A DNA stretch of 64,000 nt from Cacajao melanocephalus (lineage: Eukaryota; Chordata; Mammalia; Primates; Pitheciidae), in NCBI GenBank assembly GCA_963573385.1, contig CAUYLG010048133.1:1-64000 (forward strand), read 5' to 3'. A program made the translations under genes and the position numbers. Shown piece after piece: positions 28,554 through 41,569 of this stretch; within the stretch, counting starts at the first letter, position 1, and each line of letters opens with the position of its first letter. The notes beneath the pieces were generated by a model, which was not told where the DNA came from, did no database searches, and worked only from the letters and a program-made list of their open reading frames with translations.

Positions 28554-31500
28554 TCTTTTTTGTCTTTGTTCTGTTTATGTGATAGATTACATTTATTGAT
28601 TTGCATATGTTGAACCAGACTTGCATCCCAGGGATAAAGCCGAATTAAGAGGGATAAGCTTTTTGATGTGCTGTTGGATTCGGTTTGTCAGTATTTTATT
28701 GAGGATTTTCACATTGATGTTCATCAAAGATATTGGCCTGAAATTTTCTTTTTTACTTGTGTCTCTGCCAGGTATTGGTATTAAGATTATGTTGGTCTTA
28801 TAAAATGAGTTAGGGAGGATTCCTTCTTATTCTATTGTTTGGAATAGTTTCAGAAGGAATGGTACCAACTCCTCTTTGTACTTCTGGTAGAATTTGGCTG
28901 TGAACCCATTTGGTCCTGGACTTTTTTTGGTTGGTAGGCTATTAATTGCTGCCTCAATTTCAGACCTGTTGGTCTGAATGTTGGCATATGCAGTGATTCG
29001 ACCTCTTCCTGGTTTAGTCTTGGGAGGGTTTAAGTGTCCAGGAATTTATCAATTTCTTCTAGATTTTCGGGTTTATTTGCATAGAGGTATTCACAGTATT
29101 CTCTGCTGGTAGATTGTATTTCTGTGGGATCACTGGTGATATCCCTTTTATCATTTTTTATTGCATCTATTTGATTCTTCTCTTTCTTTCCTCTTTATTA
29201 GTCTGGTTAGCAGTCTATTTTGTTGATCTTTTCAAAAAACTAGCTCCTGGATTCATTGATTTTTTTGGATTTTTTGTGTCTTTACCTCCTTCAGTTCTGC
29301 TCTGATCTTAGTTATTTCTTGTCTTCTGCTAGCTTCCGAATGTGTTTTTTCTTGCTGCTCTAGTTCTTTTAATCATGACATTAGGGTATTGATTTTAGAT
29401 CTTTCCTCATTTCTCTTGTGGGCACTTAGTGCTATAAATTTCCCTCTACACACTGCTTTAAATGTGTCCCAGAGATTCTGCTACATTGTCTCTTTGTTCT
29501 CATTGGTTTCAAAGACATCTTTATTTTTACCTTCATTTCATTATCTATCCAATAGTCATTCAGGAGCAGGTTGTTCATTTTCCATGTAGTTTTGTGGTTT
29601 TGAGTGAGTTTCTTAATCCTGTGTTCTAATTTGATTGCACTGTGGTCTGAGAGACAGTTTGTTATGATTTCTGTTCTTTTGCATTTGCTGAGGTGTGTTT
29701 TACTTCCAATTATGTGGTCAGTTTTCGAATAAGTGTGATGTAGTGCTGAGACAAATGTGTATTCTGTGGATTTGGGGTGGAGAGTTCTGTAGATGTCTAT
29801 TAGGTCTGCTTGGTCCAGAGCTGAGTTCAAGTCCTGCATATCCTTGTTAATTTTCTGTCTCATTGATCTACTATTGACAGTGGGGGTGGGGTGTTAAAGT
29901 CTCCCACTATTATTGTGTGGGAGTCTAACTCTCTTTGTAGATCTTTAAGAACTTGCTTTATGTATCTGTGTGCTCCTGTATTGGGTGCATATATATTTAG
30001 GATAATTAGCTCTTCTTGTTGCATTGATCCCTTTACCATTATGTAATGCCCTTCTTTGTCTCTTTTGATCTTTGCTGGTTTTAAGTGTGTTTTATCAGAG
30101 ACTAGGATTACAACTCCTGCTTTTATTTTTTTCTTTTTTTTTTTTTTTTTGCTTTCCATTTGCTTGGTAAATGTTCCTCCATCCCTTTATTTGGAGTATA
30201 TGTGTGTCTTTGCATGTGAGATGGGTCTCCTGAATACAGCACACTGATGGGTCCTGACCCTTTATTTAATTTGCCTATCTGTGTCTTTTAATTGGGGCAT
30301 TTAGGCCATTTACATTTAACATTAATATTGTTATGTGAGAATTTGAACCTGCCATTATGATGCTAGCTGGTTGTTTTGCTTGTTAGTTGATGCAGTTTCT
30401 TCATAGTGTTAATGGTCTTTACAATTTGGTATATTTTTGCAGTGGCTGGTACTAGTTGTTCATTTTCATGTTTAGTGGTTCCTTCAGGAGTTCATGTAAG
30501 GCAGGCCTGGTGGTGACAAAATCTCTTAGTGGTTACTTTTCTGTAAAGGATTTTATTTCTACTTCACTTATAAAGTTTAGTTTGGCTGCATATGAAATTC
30601 TGGGTTGAAAATTCTTTTCTTTAAAGATGTTAAATATTGGCCCCCACTTTCTTCTGGCTTGTAGGGTTTCTGCCGAGAGATCCACTGTAAGTCTGATGTG
30701 TTTCCCTTTGTGGGTAACCTGACCTTTCTCTCTCACTGCCCTTAGTATTTTTTCCTTCATTTCAAGTCTGGTGAATCTCAACAATTACGTGTCTTGGGGT
30801 TGCTCTTCTTGAGAAGTGTCTTTGTGGTGTTGTCTGTATTTCCTGGACTTGATTATTGACCTGCCTTGCTAGGCTGGGGAAGTTCTCCTGGATAATATCC
30901 TGAAGAGTGTTTGCCAACTTGGTTTCATTCTTCACATTACTTTCACGTACATAATCAAACGTAGATTTGGTCTTTTCACATAATCTGGTATTTCTTGGAG
31001 GGCTTTGTTAATTTCTTTTCACTCTTTTTTCTTTAGTCTTGTCTTCTTGTTTTATTTAATTGAGTTGATCCTCAATCTCTGATATCCTTTCTTCTGCTTG
31101 ATCAATTCGGCCATTGAAACTTGTTTATGCTTCACGAAGTTCTCATGCTGTGGTTTTCAGCTCCATCAGGTCGTTTATGTTTTTCTTTACACTGGTTATT
31201 CTAGTTAGCATTTCATCTAACCTTTTTTTCAAAGTTCTTAGCTTCCCTGCATTAGATTAGAACATGCTCCTTTAGTTTGAAGAAGATTGTTATTACCTAT
31301 CTTCTGAAGCCTTCTTCTGTCAATTTTTCAAACACATTCTCCATCCAGTTTTGTTCCCCTGCTGCTGAGGAGTTGTGATCCCTTGGAGGTGAAGAGGGAT
31401 TCTGGTTTTTGGAATTTTCAGCCTTTTTTCCACTGTTTTTTTTTTTTTCCATCTTTGTGGATTTATCTACCTTTGGTCTTTGAAGTTGGTGACCTTTGGA

Positions 31501-31650
31501 TGGGGTCTTTGAGTGGACATTTTTTCTGTTGATGCTGAAACTCTTTCTTTCTGTTTGTTAGTTTTCCTTCTAACAGTCAGACCCCTCTACTGCAGGTTTG
31601 CTGGAGTTTGCTGGAGATCCACTCCAGACCCTGCTTGCCTGAGAATCACC

Positions 31651-31708
31651 AGGGTCTGGAGTGGATCTTCCCTACCTCCCTTCCCAGCTTCTGGTAGTCA
31701 TCCTTTAA
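31651..31708. other. Two-template insertion in L1PA 5' UTR
   Basis: 31651-31668 is an exact inverted copy of 31615-31632 (18 bp). 31667-31708 is an exact 42-bp direct copy of 35042-35083. Together they replace the few bases expected between gaatcacc and cagcaaagattgctg. Confidence 0.9.
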
Positions 31709-33974
31709 CAGCAAAGATTGCTGCCTGTTCCTTCCTCTGGTAGCTTCATCTTGGAAAGGTACTTGCCAGATGCCAGCCAGAGCTCTCCTGTATGAGGTGT
31801 CTGTCACCCCCTACTGGGAGGTGTCTCCCAGTCAGGATACATAGGGGTCAGGGAGCCACTTGAGGAGGCAGTCTGTTCCTTTATCAGAGCTCATATGCTG
31901 TGCTGGGAGATCCACTGCTCTTTTCTGAGCTGATAGGCAGGGATGTTTAAGTCTGCTGAAGCTGTACCCAGCATTTTTTCCCAGGTGCTCTGTCCCAGGA
32001 AGGTGGGGACTTTATTTACAGGTCCCCCTGATGGACTGCTGCCTTTTTTCAGAGATGCTCTGCCCAGCGAGAAGGGAGTCTAGTAACACAGTCTGCCTGC
32101 AGAGGCCTTGCTGAGCTGCTGTGAGCTGTGGCAAGTCTCTGTATAAACTTCCTGGTGACTTTGATTACACAGGCGAGGTTAAAACTGCCTACTTGAGCCT
32201 CAGCAATGGCAGACACCCCTCCCATCACCGAGCTTGAACATCCCAGGTCGAGCTCAGACTGCTATGCTGGCTGTGAGAATTTCAAGCCAGTGAATCTTAG
32301 CTTGCTGGTCTTTGTGGTGGTGGGACCCACCGAGCCAGATCAGTTGGCTCTCTGGTTTCAGCCCCCTTTCCAGGGGAGTGAACAGTTCTGTCTCACTGGC
32401 ATTCCAGGCACTATTGGGGTATGAAAAAAAAAAAAACTGCTGTGGCTAGCTTGATCTCTTCCCCAATGGCCACCCAGTTTTGTGCTGGAAACCCAGGGCC
32501 CTGGTGTTGTAGGCACTGGAGAAACTCTCCTAATCTGTTGGTCTGTGGGTTGTGAAGATCATGGGAAAAGCATAGTATCTGGGCCAGAGTGCCTGGAAAA
32601 GTCCCTAATGGCTTCCCTTGGCTAGGAGAAGGAGTTCCTCAGCCCCTTTCGCTTCCCAGGTAAGGCAATGCCCCACCCTACTTTGGCTCACCCTCCTTGG
32701 CCTGTACCCACTTTCTAACCAGTCCTAGTGAGATGAACCAGGTACCTCAGTTGGAAATGCGGCAATCAGCCACCTTCTGCATCACTCTCCCTGGGAGCTG
32801 TGCACTGGAGCTGTTCCTATTCAGCCATCTTGCCGACAATCCACTCTCAAGATATTTTCTAATTTCTCCTTTGATTTATTTTTTGATCCAATGGTTGAAT
32901 AAGAGTGTATTGTTTCATTTTCACATATTTTAAGTTTTCCCATTTTTTTCTGCTATTGATTTATAGTTTCATTTCATATTGGTTGGAAGAGATAACTTGT
33001 ATGATTTCAGTCTTTTTAAATTTATTAAGGCTTATTCTGTGCCCTAACATATAGTTTTTTCTGGATAACATTTCAAATATACTCGAGGAAAAAATTGTAT
33101 TTTTTTGCTTTTTTGGATAAAATATTCTATGTATGTCTGTTAGGTCCAATTGGTCTTTAATGTTGTTCAAGACCTCTATGTTCTTATATTCTGTCTTATA
33201 GTGTGTCTAGCTGTTCTATCATTAATAAAAAGTAAGGTATTAAAGTGTCTTACTGTAATTATAGAGCTGTCTATTTCTCCTTTTAATTTTATCAATGTTT
33301 GCTTAATATATTTAAGACCTCTGAAGTTTGGTATGTATGTATTTACAATTGTTTTATCTTCTAGATATTTCAACCCTTATATCATTAGATAATATCAACC
33401 TTTGTGTCTTGTAACAGTTTTTGACTTAAAGCCTATTTTGTCTGATATTAGTTTAGCCAACCCTGCTTTCTTTGGTTATTATTTGTGTATCTTTTCCATC
33501 TTTCACTTTCAACCTAAGCATGTCCTTAAATCTAAAATGAGTCTGTGCTAGACAGCATATAGTAGAATCATGTTTTTAAAAATTTAATTGACCAGTCTGT
33601 CTTTTGATTGGGAAGTTTATTTACATTTAAAGTTATTGCTGTTAGGGTAAGACTCACAATTGGCATTTTGTTATTTGCTTTCTGTGAGTCCTATAGTTTT
33701 TCATTGTCCCTCATTTCCTTCCTTCTTGCCTTCCTTTATGTTTAGTTAATTATTTTTGTAGCGACACATTTTGATTACCTTCTCATCTTTCTTTGTGTAT
33801 ATTCTATAGATATTTTTCTGTCTTGTAACCATGGGGATTACATAAAATATTATAAAATTATAACAATATGTTTTAAACTGATACCAACTTCAGTTGCATA
33901 AAAAATGTTACTCTTTTAGAATTATATCCATGTTATATTGTTAACAGATTACATTTTAATATATTGGGCAGTTT

Positions 33975-34120
33975 TTTTTTAAATGGAGCCTCTCTCTGTT
34001 GCTCAGTCTGGTGTGGAGGAATGAGATCTTGGCTCACTGCAACCTCCACCTCCCAGACTCAAACAATCCTCCAACCTCATCCTCCCAAGTAGCTGGGACT
34101 ACAAGCATGTGCCACCACAC

Positions 34121-34154
<34 letters not shown>

Positions 34155-34278
34155 GTATTTAGAGACATGGTTTCACTATGTTGCCCAGGATAGTCTCAAA
34201 CTTCTGGACTCAAGTGATCTACCTGCCTTGGCTTTCCAAAGTGCTGGGATTACAGGTGTGAGCCACTGTGCCCAGCCC
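33975..34278 (-). repeat. AluJ-like element with GAT expansion
   Basis: Antisense Alu (gagcctctctctgttgctca ... gtgagccactgtgcccagcc). The usual gctaattttt segment is replaced by about ten GAT units at 34124-34154. Confidence 0.9.
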
Positions 34279-34747
34279 TATTGTGTAGTATTAATGTGGA
34301 TTTATTTTTTATGCTTTTGCTTTTATATCCTGTAGAGGAATAAAAAGTGAAATTATAAACCAAAATTATAATACTGGTTTTGGTATTTGTTCATGTGTTT
34401 ACCTTTACCAAGGAACTTTATATTTTTATGCAGTTTTGAATTACTGTCTAGTATACATTTATTTAAATTTGAAGAAATCACTGTAGCATTTCTTGTAGGG
34501 TGGGTCTGATAGAAATAAATTTCTTTATTTGCTTTTCTGGAAATGTCTTAATTTGTCTCACATTTTTTAAAGAATAGTTTTGTCAGATATAGAATTACTG
34601 GTGAAGTTTTTTTCTATTTCAGCACTTTAAATATATCTTCCTCTGTCTATTGGCTTGCATGGTTTCTACTGAAAAATCTGATAATCTTATTGAGGATCCC
34701 TTGTATATGATAATTTGCTATTTTCTTGCTGCTTTCAATGTCTTTTT

Positions 34748-35083
34748 AAAAACTTTTCTTTTAAAGTTTTTGTGGGCACATAGAAGGTATATATAATTAT
34801 GAGATATAGGGGGTATTTTGATATAAGTATACATTGTGTAATAATCACATCAGGGCAACAGGGGGATCTGTCACTTCAACCATTTATCCTTTGTGTTACA
34901 AACAATTCAATTATACTCTTGTAGTTATTTTTAAATGTACAATTATTATTGACTGTAGCCACTCTATTGTGCTATCAAGTATTAGGTCTTATTCATTCTA
35001 ACTACTTTTTGTACCCGTTAATCATACCCACTTCTCCCTGACTTCCCTACCTCCCTTCCCAGCTTCTGGTAGTCATCCTTTAA
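34748..35083 (-). mobile_element. 5'-truncated L1 3' UTR fragment
   Basis: An L1 3' UTR in antisense (agtttttgtgggcacataga ... ttcccagcttctggtagtca) splits the ORF1 region of the older L1. Flanks aatgtcttt (34737-34745) and aatgtgtcttt (35085-35095) are a likely target duplication. Confidence 0.75.
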
Positions 35084-36403
35084 GAATGTGTCTTTGCCTC
35101 TTGATAGCTTGATTATAATTGTGTATCAGTGTAGTTTTCTTTGGGTTTATCCTACTTGGAATTTGTTCAGCTTCTTGTATTTGTATATCTACATATTTCC
35201 TCAAATTTGGGAAGCTTTTGGTCATTATTTCTTCAAATGAACTCTCTAGTTCTTTCTCTCTCTTCTCCTGAGATTCCTTTAATGTATATTTTGGTTGGCT
35301 TGATGGTATCCCATAGTCCCTTAAGCTCCATTCACTTTTGTCTTTTTTCTTTTGCTACTCAGACTTGATAATTTCAAATAACCTGACTTCAGGTTTGCTG
35401 ATTCTTCCTGTTTTTTTATCTGCTTGATGAACCCTTCTAATGTATTTTATCAATTCAGTATTTGTTTTGTAGCTCCAGAATTTCTGTTTGGTTATTATTA
35501 TTATTTTTAATTCTATTTGAACTTATTTGTGACAGTTGTTTTCAAGTCTTTGTCTAGTAAGTCCAAAGCCTGTGTTTCTTTAGAGTTGGTTTTGGAAATT
35601 ATTTTCCTTTGAATAAGTCATATGTCGGTTTCTTTGTATGACTTGCGATTTTGCTTTTGTTGAAAATCGAGGATTTGAAAAACAGCCACCTTTCCTAGTC
35701 TTTGCTGACTGTCTCTGTGAGGAAGATGGTATACCTCTCATAAGGCCAACATGAAGGCTTAAGTTGTTTTCAGGTCTTTTGTCAGCATGCATATTCTCTG
35801 GGTCGTTTGTATGCTTCCCTCTCATCCCAACCTCATTCGCCTGTATATACAGTTGCTTTTAAATGTCTTAATTTCCTTAAAAATCTCATCTCTACTTCTT
35901 CTCAGGGCCTGGAACTTTTGCATTATTTCTTTCTGCAATCTCTTCTCTCCACATGTTCCTAAATCAGAAGTCACCCTGCAGTCTTCACATGCCATGGTAC
36001 CCACCACTGCCATCAGTGTCTTCCTACCTGATATCCAAACAATGTTGGCATTTCTGTCTGAACTCTGTGTTAGATTATGCAGAAACCATTTCTGTGGTCA
36101 ACTCACAGACAGGTCAGAATATTGCAAACAAGTTTCACACTTTTCCTTTCATCCTGCAAGAGGGAACCAGAAAATGGCTCACTTCTCCCAACAATGCCAT
36201 GCTAGAGAGAGGGTAGGGCAAGATTGAGCTAAAATGCCACAATATTACTGCGATTTTTAGCATGGCTTTTTTTTTTTTTTTTTTTTTTCTGGAGTGGGTA
36301 CTTATTTGTTTTCTGCAGACCTTTGGTCTCCAGGGCTCCCATAAAGCTGTTTTAGTCAGTCATTTGTTGTTTACTAGATATTTCCTTGGAGGAATGAGAG
36401 TCT

Positions 36404-36718
36404 GGCTGGATATGGTGGCTCTTGCCTGCAATACCAACACTTTGGGAGGCCAAGGTAGGCAGATCATCTGAGGTCAGGAGTTAGAGACCAGCCTGGCCAA
36501 CACGGTGAAACCCTGTCTCTACTAAAAACATATATATTAAAAAATTAGCCAGTCATGATGGCACATGCCTGTAATCTCAGCTACTCAGGAGGCTGAGGCA
36601 GGAGAATTGCTTGAACCTGGGAGGTGGAGGTTCAGTGAGCTGAGATTGTGCCACTGCACTTCAGCCTGGGTGACAGAGGGAAACTCTGTTTCAAAAAAAA
36701 AAAGAAAAAAGAAAAAAA
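36404..36718 (+). repeat. Alu element with target-site duplication
   Basis: Full-length Alu with A-rich tail. Flanks gaatgagagtctgg (36392-36405) and gaatgagagcctgg (36719-36732) match 13 of 14. It is inserted in the 5' UTR of the older L1. Confidence 0.95.
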
Positions 36719-36774
36719 GAATGAGAGCCTGGAACTTCCTATTCTATCATCTTGCTGATGTCGCTCAAGAAATA

Positions 36775-38465
36775 TACTCTTAAGCACACATGAAATCTTT
36801 ACAAAAACAGAGTATATGCCAGTTCAAAACTCAAGTCTCAATAAATGTCAAAAAATCAGTATTACAGTATACAGAAACTTTTCTTGCTTTAATGCATTTA
36901 AAGTTAGACTTGATACTATAAAGGCAGTCTTACAAATTTCAAATCACACAACAAAGCAAATGTTAGGTTAAAAAGAAATTAGACTCAAATTACCTTTTTA
37001 AAATTAAAATGGCAAGAAGGCATTTCAGATTGAAAAGCAAAACAAGGGAAAATCTAAAATACTTATAATTTATTAATAGCAACAACAAAAAACTGTACAT
37101 ATAAAAGCTTGTGGGTTGCAGCTAAAATAGGATTTTGAGGAAAATTAATGGTCTTAAATGCTAATATTGGAAAATTAATGAGCCAATCAATACTACTCTA
37201 TCTTGAGTACATAACACAATGCTAGCCACATAATAGACACACAAATATTTGTTGAATGAATTACTGAGTAAATCTAACTTAAGAAATTTGATAAAGGAAA
37301 ACATGGAGTTGGCTCCAAAGAAAGTAGAAAAAGAAAGTAACAGAAAAGAAAATAGATATTATTGAAATAGAAAATAAAGATATAATACAGGGAGTCAATA
37401 AAGTCAAAAGTTAGTTGTTCCAAAAGCCTAATTTCATAGAGAAACCTATATCAAATATGGCAGTGAACTGGGAGGTGGAGGTTGCAATGATCCAAGATCA
37501 TGCTGCTGTGATCTAGCCTGGGCAACAGAGCGAGATGCTGTCTTAAAAAAAAAAAGCAATCAAATCATATCTTAAATACTCTGGTAATTATTGTCTTCAG
37601 GTAAGCTGAATCAAAATGAGAGTATTTATCTTTGAGAATTTGTGTAATGGCCCAAATTCAAATGCCTACCTGTCCAGACAGACTCCCTTTTACTATTTTC
37701 CCATGGACAAGGAGTAACAGGGCATCAATATCATGATAGCCTTGTTTGATTTGCTTCCTGCTTTGGTTTGTCTCCAACTGGGCAGACCATATGGGAATTA
37801 GTCCATGAGAATCACACCACGGGTGAGTTTGGGAGTTTGCTCAATGCAGTGTTTTGATATGGGGATTGAGAAATTTAGAGTCTCAGATCCATTTCATTGG
37901 CCATTTGCACTGGCCTCTGTGTGACCTATGATTAAGCAGTGGCATGAGCCTACTCTAGTAGGCTATTGTAACTGCATCCTGGACTCTGACTCACTTCAGT
38001 AGTGGGCTGGTGGCTAGAGAAGTAGCAGCATCTATATTCACAGCACGTAGGTGACACTTCTTCACAGCTCACCATCAGGACTTCTGACCACTCAGCCATT
38101 GTACCAAACCAACCGTCTAGCTTTACCTGTCTTGATTTGGTGTCTTGAGCAATCAACTGTCATTCTTATTTTAACATTATGCTACTTTCCTGGATATGCT
38201 TCCTAAATCTTTTGGCTAGAAAATCTATTATCAGAGCAGATGAGGCATTTATTTATTAATTCAACAAGTATTTATTGAACATCTGTCTTCCAGGTGTGCT
38301 ATAGTGAATAAATATACTATCTTCCCTGTTTGAAAGAAATATCTTTAATGGAATTACGCCTTGCATATGGCTTACAGAATCAATGTAGACCATGTTTTTG
38401 CAGTGGGCCTCTAAATGACTCCAAGATTTATAGTTCTGATCACTTTTTGCACACTAGTCATACTA
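36775..38465. other. Intergenic; short SINE fragments only
   Basis: AT-rich unique sequence. A 5'-truncated Alu piece lies at 37466-37556 (aactgggaggtggaggttgc, cctgggcaacagagcgagat). MIR/L2-like traces lie near 37220-37265 and 38245-38310 (atttgttgaatgaatt, attcaacaagtatttattg). No gene was recognised. Confidence 0.55.
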
Positions 38466-38467
38466 CT

Positions 38468-38829
38468 ACAAGTTGAATATCCCTTATTTGATATGTTTGG
38501 GACCAGAAGTGTTTCAAATTACAGACTTTTCCTTTTGAATTTTGAAATATTTGTATATAAATAATGAGGTATCTTGGGGATGGGACCCAGGTCTAAACAC
38601 AAAATTTGTATTTCACATACACTTTATACATATAGCCTGAAAGTAATTTTATTTTCTCTTGGGGATGCTGAATCAAGTGTGTATTGGGTGCCTGCATTTT
38701 GACTGTGACCTGCCACAGCAAGTCAGGTGTGGAATTTTTGACTCGTGGCATCACATTGGCACTCAAAAATTTTCTGATTTTGGAGCATTTCAGATTTCAG
38801 ATTTTTGGATTAGGGATGCTTAATCTGTA
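38468..38829 (+). mobile_element. MER2-like Tigger element
   Basis: aagttgaatatcccttattt at the left and tggattagggatgcttaatc at the right are inverted termini. Inner gggaccagaagtgtttcaaa and gattttggagcatttcagat match MER2 as I recall it. Confidence 0.75.
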
Positions 38830-38897
38830 TTGCTAATCACGTTTCCTTTCCTGGGACTCTAGGATTTCTAGGAAAAACAGCCTGGAATGTGTATATA

Positions 38898-38905
<8 letters not shown>

Positions 38906-38935
<30 letters not shown>
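38906..38935. repeat. CA dinucleotide microsatellite
   Basis: About 15 uninterrupted CA units, next to a TATA run. Likely length-polymorphic. Confidence 0.95.
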
Positions 38936-38936
<1 letters not shown>

Positions 38937-39270
38937 TATATGCTTAATGTGGTAGGATACACAAAAGAAACCACAGCAGGCCTCATCACACTATGTAGTC
39001 CAGGATGGACAACTGGGAAATGCAGGAAGACCAAGAGCTCAGTGGGCATTGGGCAGAATGAGGCAGTTTGCCTGAGCAGAAGCACCAGTGCAGACCCTGC
39101 ATCAGAGACAGAGCTTTACTAGAGGTTGGCATTGATCAGAAGATGGATTTCACATGCATAGAATCTGCAAAGACTGCATTGGTCTTCTTTTGCTACCTTC
39201 ATGCTTTAAGTTTTACTAGCCAACTTAAACGGAAATGCCATGATTGGCTCTGGTCCAAATTTTTATAAAG

Positions 39271-39750
39271 CTGTGGTTCTCAGAACCATTTTATACTCTT
39301 AAAAGTTTTGAGAGTCCAAAAGAGCCTTTGTTTGTGTGACTCATACTTATGAATATTTACTGTATTAGAAATGAAAACAGAACATTAAAAAATTACTTAT
39401 TAATTTGAAAATAAGAATAAGCCCACTGCATGTAAAACATAAAATGTTGAAATGAAAAATAACTCTATTTTTCAAAATAATCTAGTGGGAAGAGTGGCAT
39501 TGTTTTATATTTTTAATGTCTGGCTTAATAACAAGCAGCTAGATGCTCATAACTGCTCCTGCATTCAATCTATGCCCATGTTCCATGTCATGGAGCCTCT
39601 GGAAGCTCCACTCTATGCTTGTGAGAGAATGACAGTAAAAAAGGCAAATCATGTTTTTGTGTTATTAAGAAAATAGTTTTGCCTTTGTGGACCTCCTGAA
39701 AAGGCCTTAGACCCTCCCAGGGAAATCTAGACCACACTTTGAGAACACTG
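39271..39750 (+). mobile_element. hAT-Charlie element
   Basis: It begins ctgtggttctcagaacc and ends cacactttgagaacactg, hAT-Charlie termini. The inner ccaaaagagcctttgtttgt and gggaagagtggcattgtttt match a widespread Charlie element; I do not name the subfamily. Confidence 0.7.
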
Positions 39751-39859
39751 TTCCAGAATCTCATGGCTGACAAGGTGCTTTCAACATGTCAACACTTCTC
39801 AGTCTTTTCCACATAGGTTTCCCTGAAGACGAAGGTAAAGTTATAACCCTGGGCCCTAG

Positions 39860-40199
<340 letters not shown>

Positions 40200-40283
40200 G
40201 AATTTATTTAAAGATTGTTATTTTATATTAAATATTCATTCAAATTTTGCATGCAATTTCAAAATATATGTTTTATTTTTTTT

Positions 40284-41437
40284 TCATGTTATTATTTTAT
40301 TATAACAAGTTCTGGAGTACACGTGCAGAATGTGCAGGTTTATTACATAGGTATATACGTGCCATGGTGGTTTCCTGCATCCATCACCCTGTCATCTACA
40401 TGAGGTATTTCTCCTAATGCTATCCCTCCCCTATCCCCCCCATCCCCTGCTATCCCTCCCCTACCCCCCTATTCCCCAACAGGCCCTGGTGTGTGATGTT
40501 CCCCTCCCTTTGTCCATGTGTTCTCATTGTTCAACTCCCACTTATGAGTGAGAATATGAGGTGTTTGATTTTCTGTTCCTGTGTTAGTTTGCTGAGAATG
40601 ATAGTTTTCAGCTTCATCCATGTCCCTGCAAAGGACATGAGCTCATCCTTTTTTATGGCTGCATAGTATTCCATGGTGTATATGTGCCACATTTTCTTTA
40701 TCCAGTCTATCACTGATGGGCATTTGGGTTGGTTCCAAGTCTTCGCTATTGTAAACAGTGCCTCAATAAACATACGTGTGCATATGTGTTTATAATAGAA
40801 TGATTTACAATCCTCTGGGTATATACCCAGTAATGGGACTGCTGGGTCAAATGGTATTTCTAGTTCTAGATCCTTGAGGAATTGCCACACTGTCTTCTAC
40901 AATGGTTGAACTAATTTGCACTCCCACCAACAGTGTAAAAGCGTTCCTATTTCTCCACATCCTCTCCAGCATGTTGTCTCCTGATTTTTTTAATGATCAC
41001 CATTCTAACCGGTGTGAGATGGTATCTCAATGTAGTTTTGATTTGCATTTCTCTAATGACTAGTTAGAGCCTAGAGAGGTTAAATCATTGAAACATATAC
41101 CTCTAAGAGGATTCCTCATGTTTATCCTGTGATGAGCTTTTTTTCATATGTTAGTTGGCTGCATAAATGTCTTCTTTTGAGAAGTGTCTGTTCGTAACCT
41201 TCACCCACTTTTTGATGGTTTTTTTTTTCTTGTAAATTTAAGTTCCTTGTAGATTCCAGATATTAGCCCTTTGTCAGATGGGTAGATTTCCCATCCTGCT
41301 GGTTGCCACTTCACTCTAATGATAGTTTCTTTTGCTGTGCAGAAGCTTTTTAGTTTAATTAGATCCCATTTGTCTATTTTGGCTTTTGTCACCGTTGCTT
41401 TTGGGGTTTTAGACATGAAGTCCTTGCCCATGCCTAT
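40284..41437 (-). mobile_element. 5'-truncated L1PA
   Basis: The antisense 3' UTR starts at about 40300 (acaagttctggagtacacgt). A minus-strand frame at 40531-40890 is the ORF2 C-terminus (DWIKKMWHIYTMEYYAAIKK). It ends in ORF2 at about 41437. Flanks near 40265 (atatatgttttattttt) and 41440 (atatctgtgtttatttt) may be the target duplication. A 69-bp templated insertion lies at 41062-41130. Confidence 0.88.
41062..41130. other. Two-template insertion in L1PA ORF2
   Basis: 41062-41085 is an exact 24-bp copy of 41634-41657 (part of a MIR). 41083-41130 copies 41473-41520 with 5 mismatches in 48. Both are in direct orientation and joined at a 3-base overlap (aat). Confidence 0.88.
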
Positions 41438-41569
41438 ATCTGTGTTTATTTTAATATGACCATTTCTCCTTTAATCATTGAAACATTCACCTACAAAAGG
41501 ATTCCTCATGTTTATCCTGTGGTTTCTTGTACACCCTGACACTCTGAATCCAGCGTGAGAAGTGTAGGT

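Larger units (their letters stand above)
26137..32844 (-). mobile_element. Full-length L1PA retrotransposon (about 6.7 kb)
   Basis: Degenerate T tail, 3' UTR, ORF2 (about 26.4-30.35 kb), ORF1 (about 30.5-31.46 kb) and 5' UTR are all present in antisense order. It ends at a reverse-complement caagatggctgaataggaac start. Target duplication tctcaagatattttc occurs at 26122-26136 and 32845-32859 (15 of 15). The ORFs are split by stops and frameshifts; remnants include the endonuclease GDFNT motif (29860-30159) and ORF1 [16 protein letters not shown] (30533-30784). It holds a truncated Alu and a templated insertion. The 5' end sequence suggests an older L1PA subfamily. Confidence 0.9.
26040..36772 (-). 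mobile_element. Ancient L1, 5' half (ORF2 start, ORF1, 5' UTR)
   Basis: It resumes at the ORF2 linker (ctacaaatttccctattaac). After the L1PA it runs through endonuclease (33.0-33.6 kb), ORF1 (about 34.3-35.6 kb) and 5' UTR to an end at about 36772 (the reverse complement of an L1 5' start, atcatcttgctgatgtc). It is interrupted by an L1PA, an AluJ, an L1 3' fragment and another Alu. All frames are broken. Confidence 0.7.

Noticed and set aside
34124..34154. Regular repeats as a CRISPR-like array
   Set aside because: A simple GAT microsatellite in an Alu of a primate genome; no spacers.
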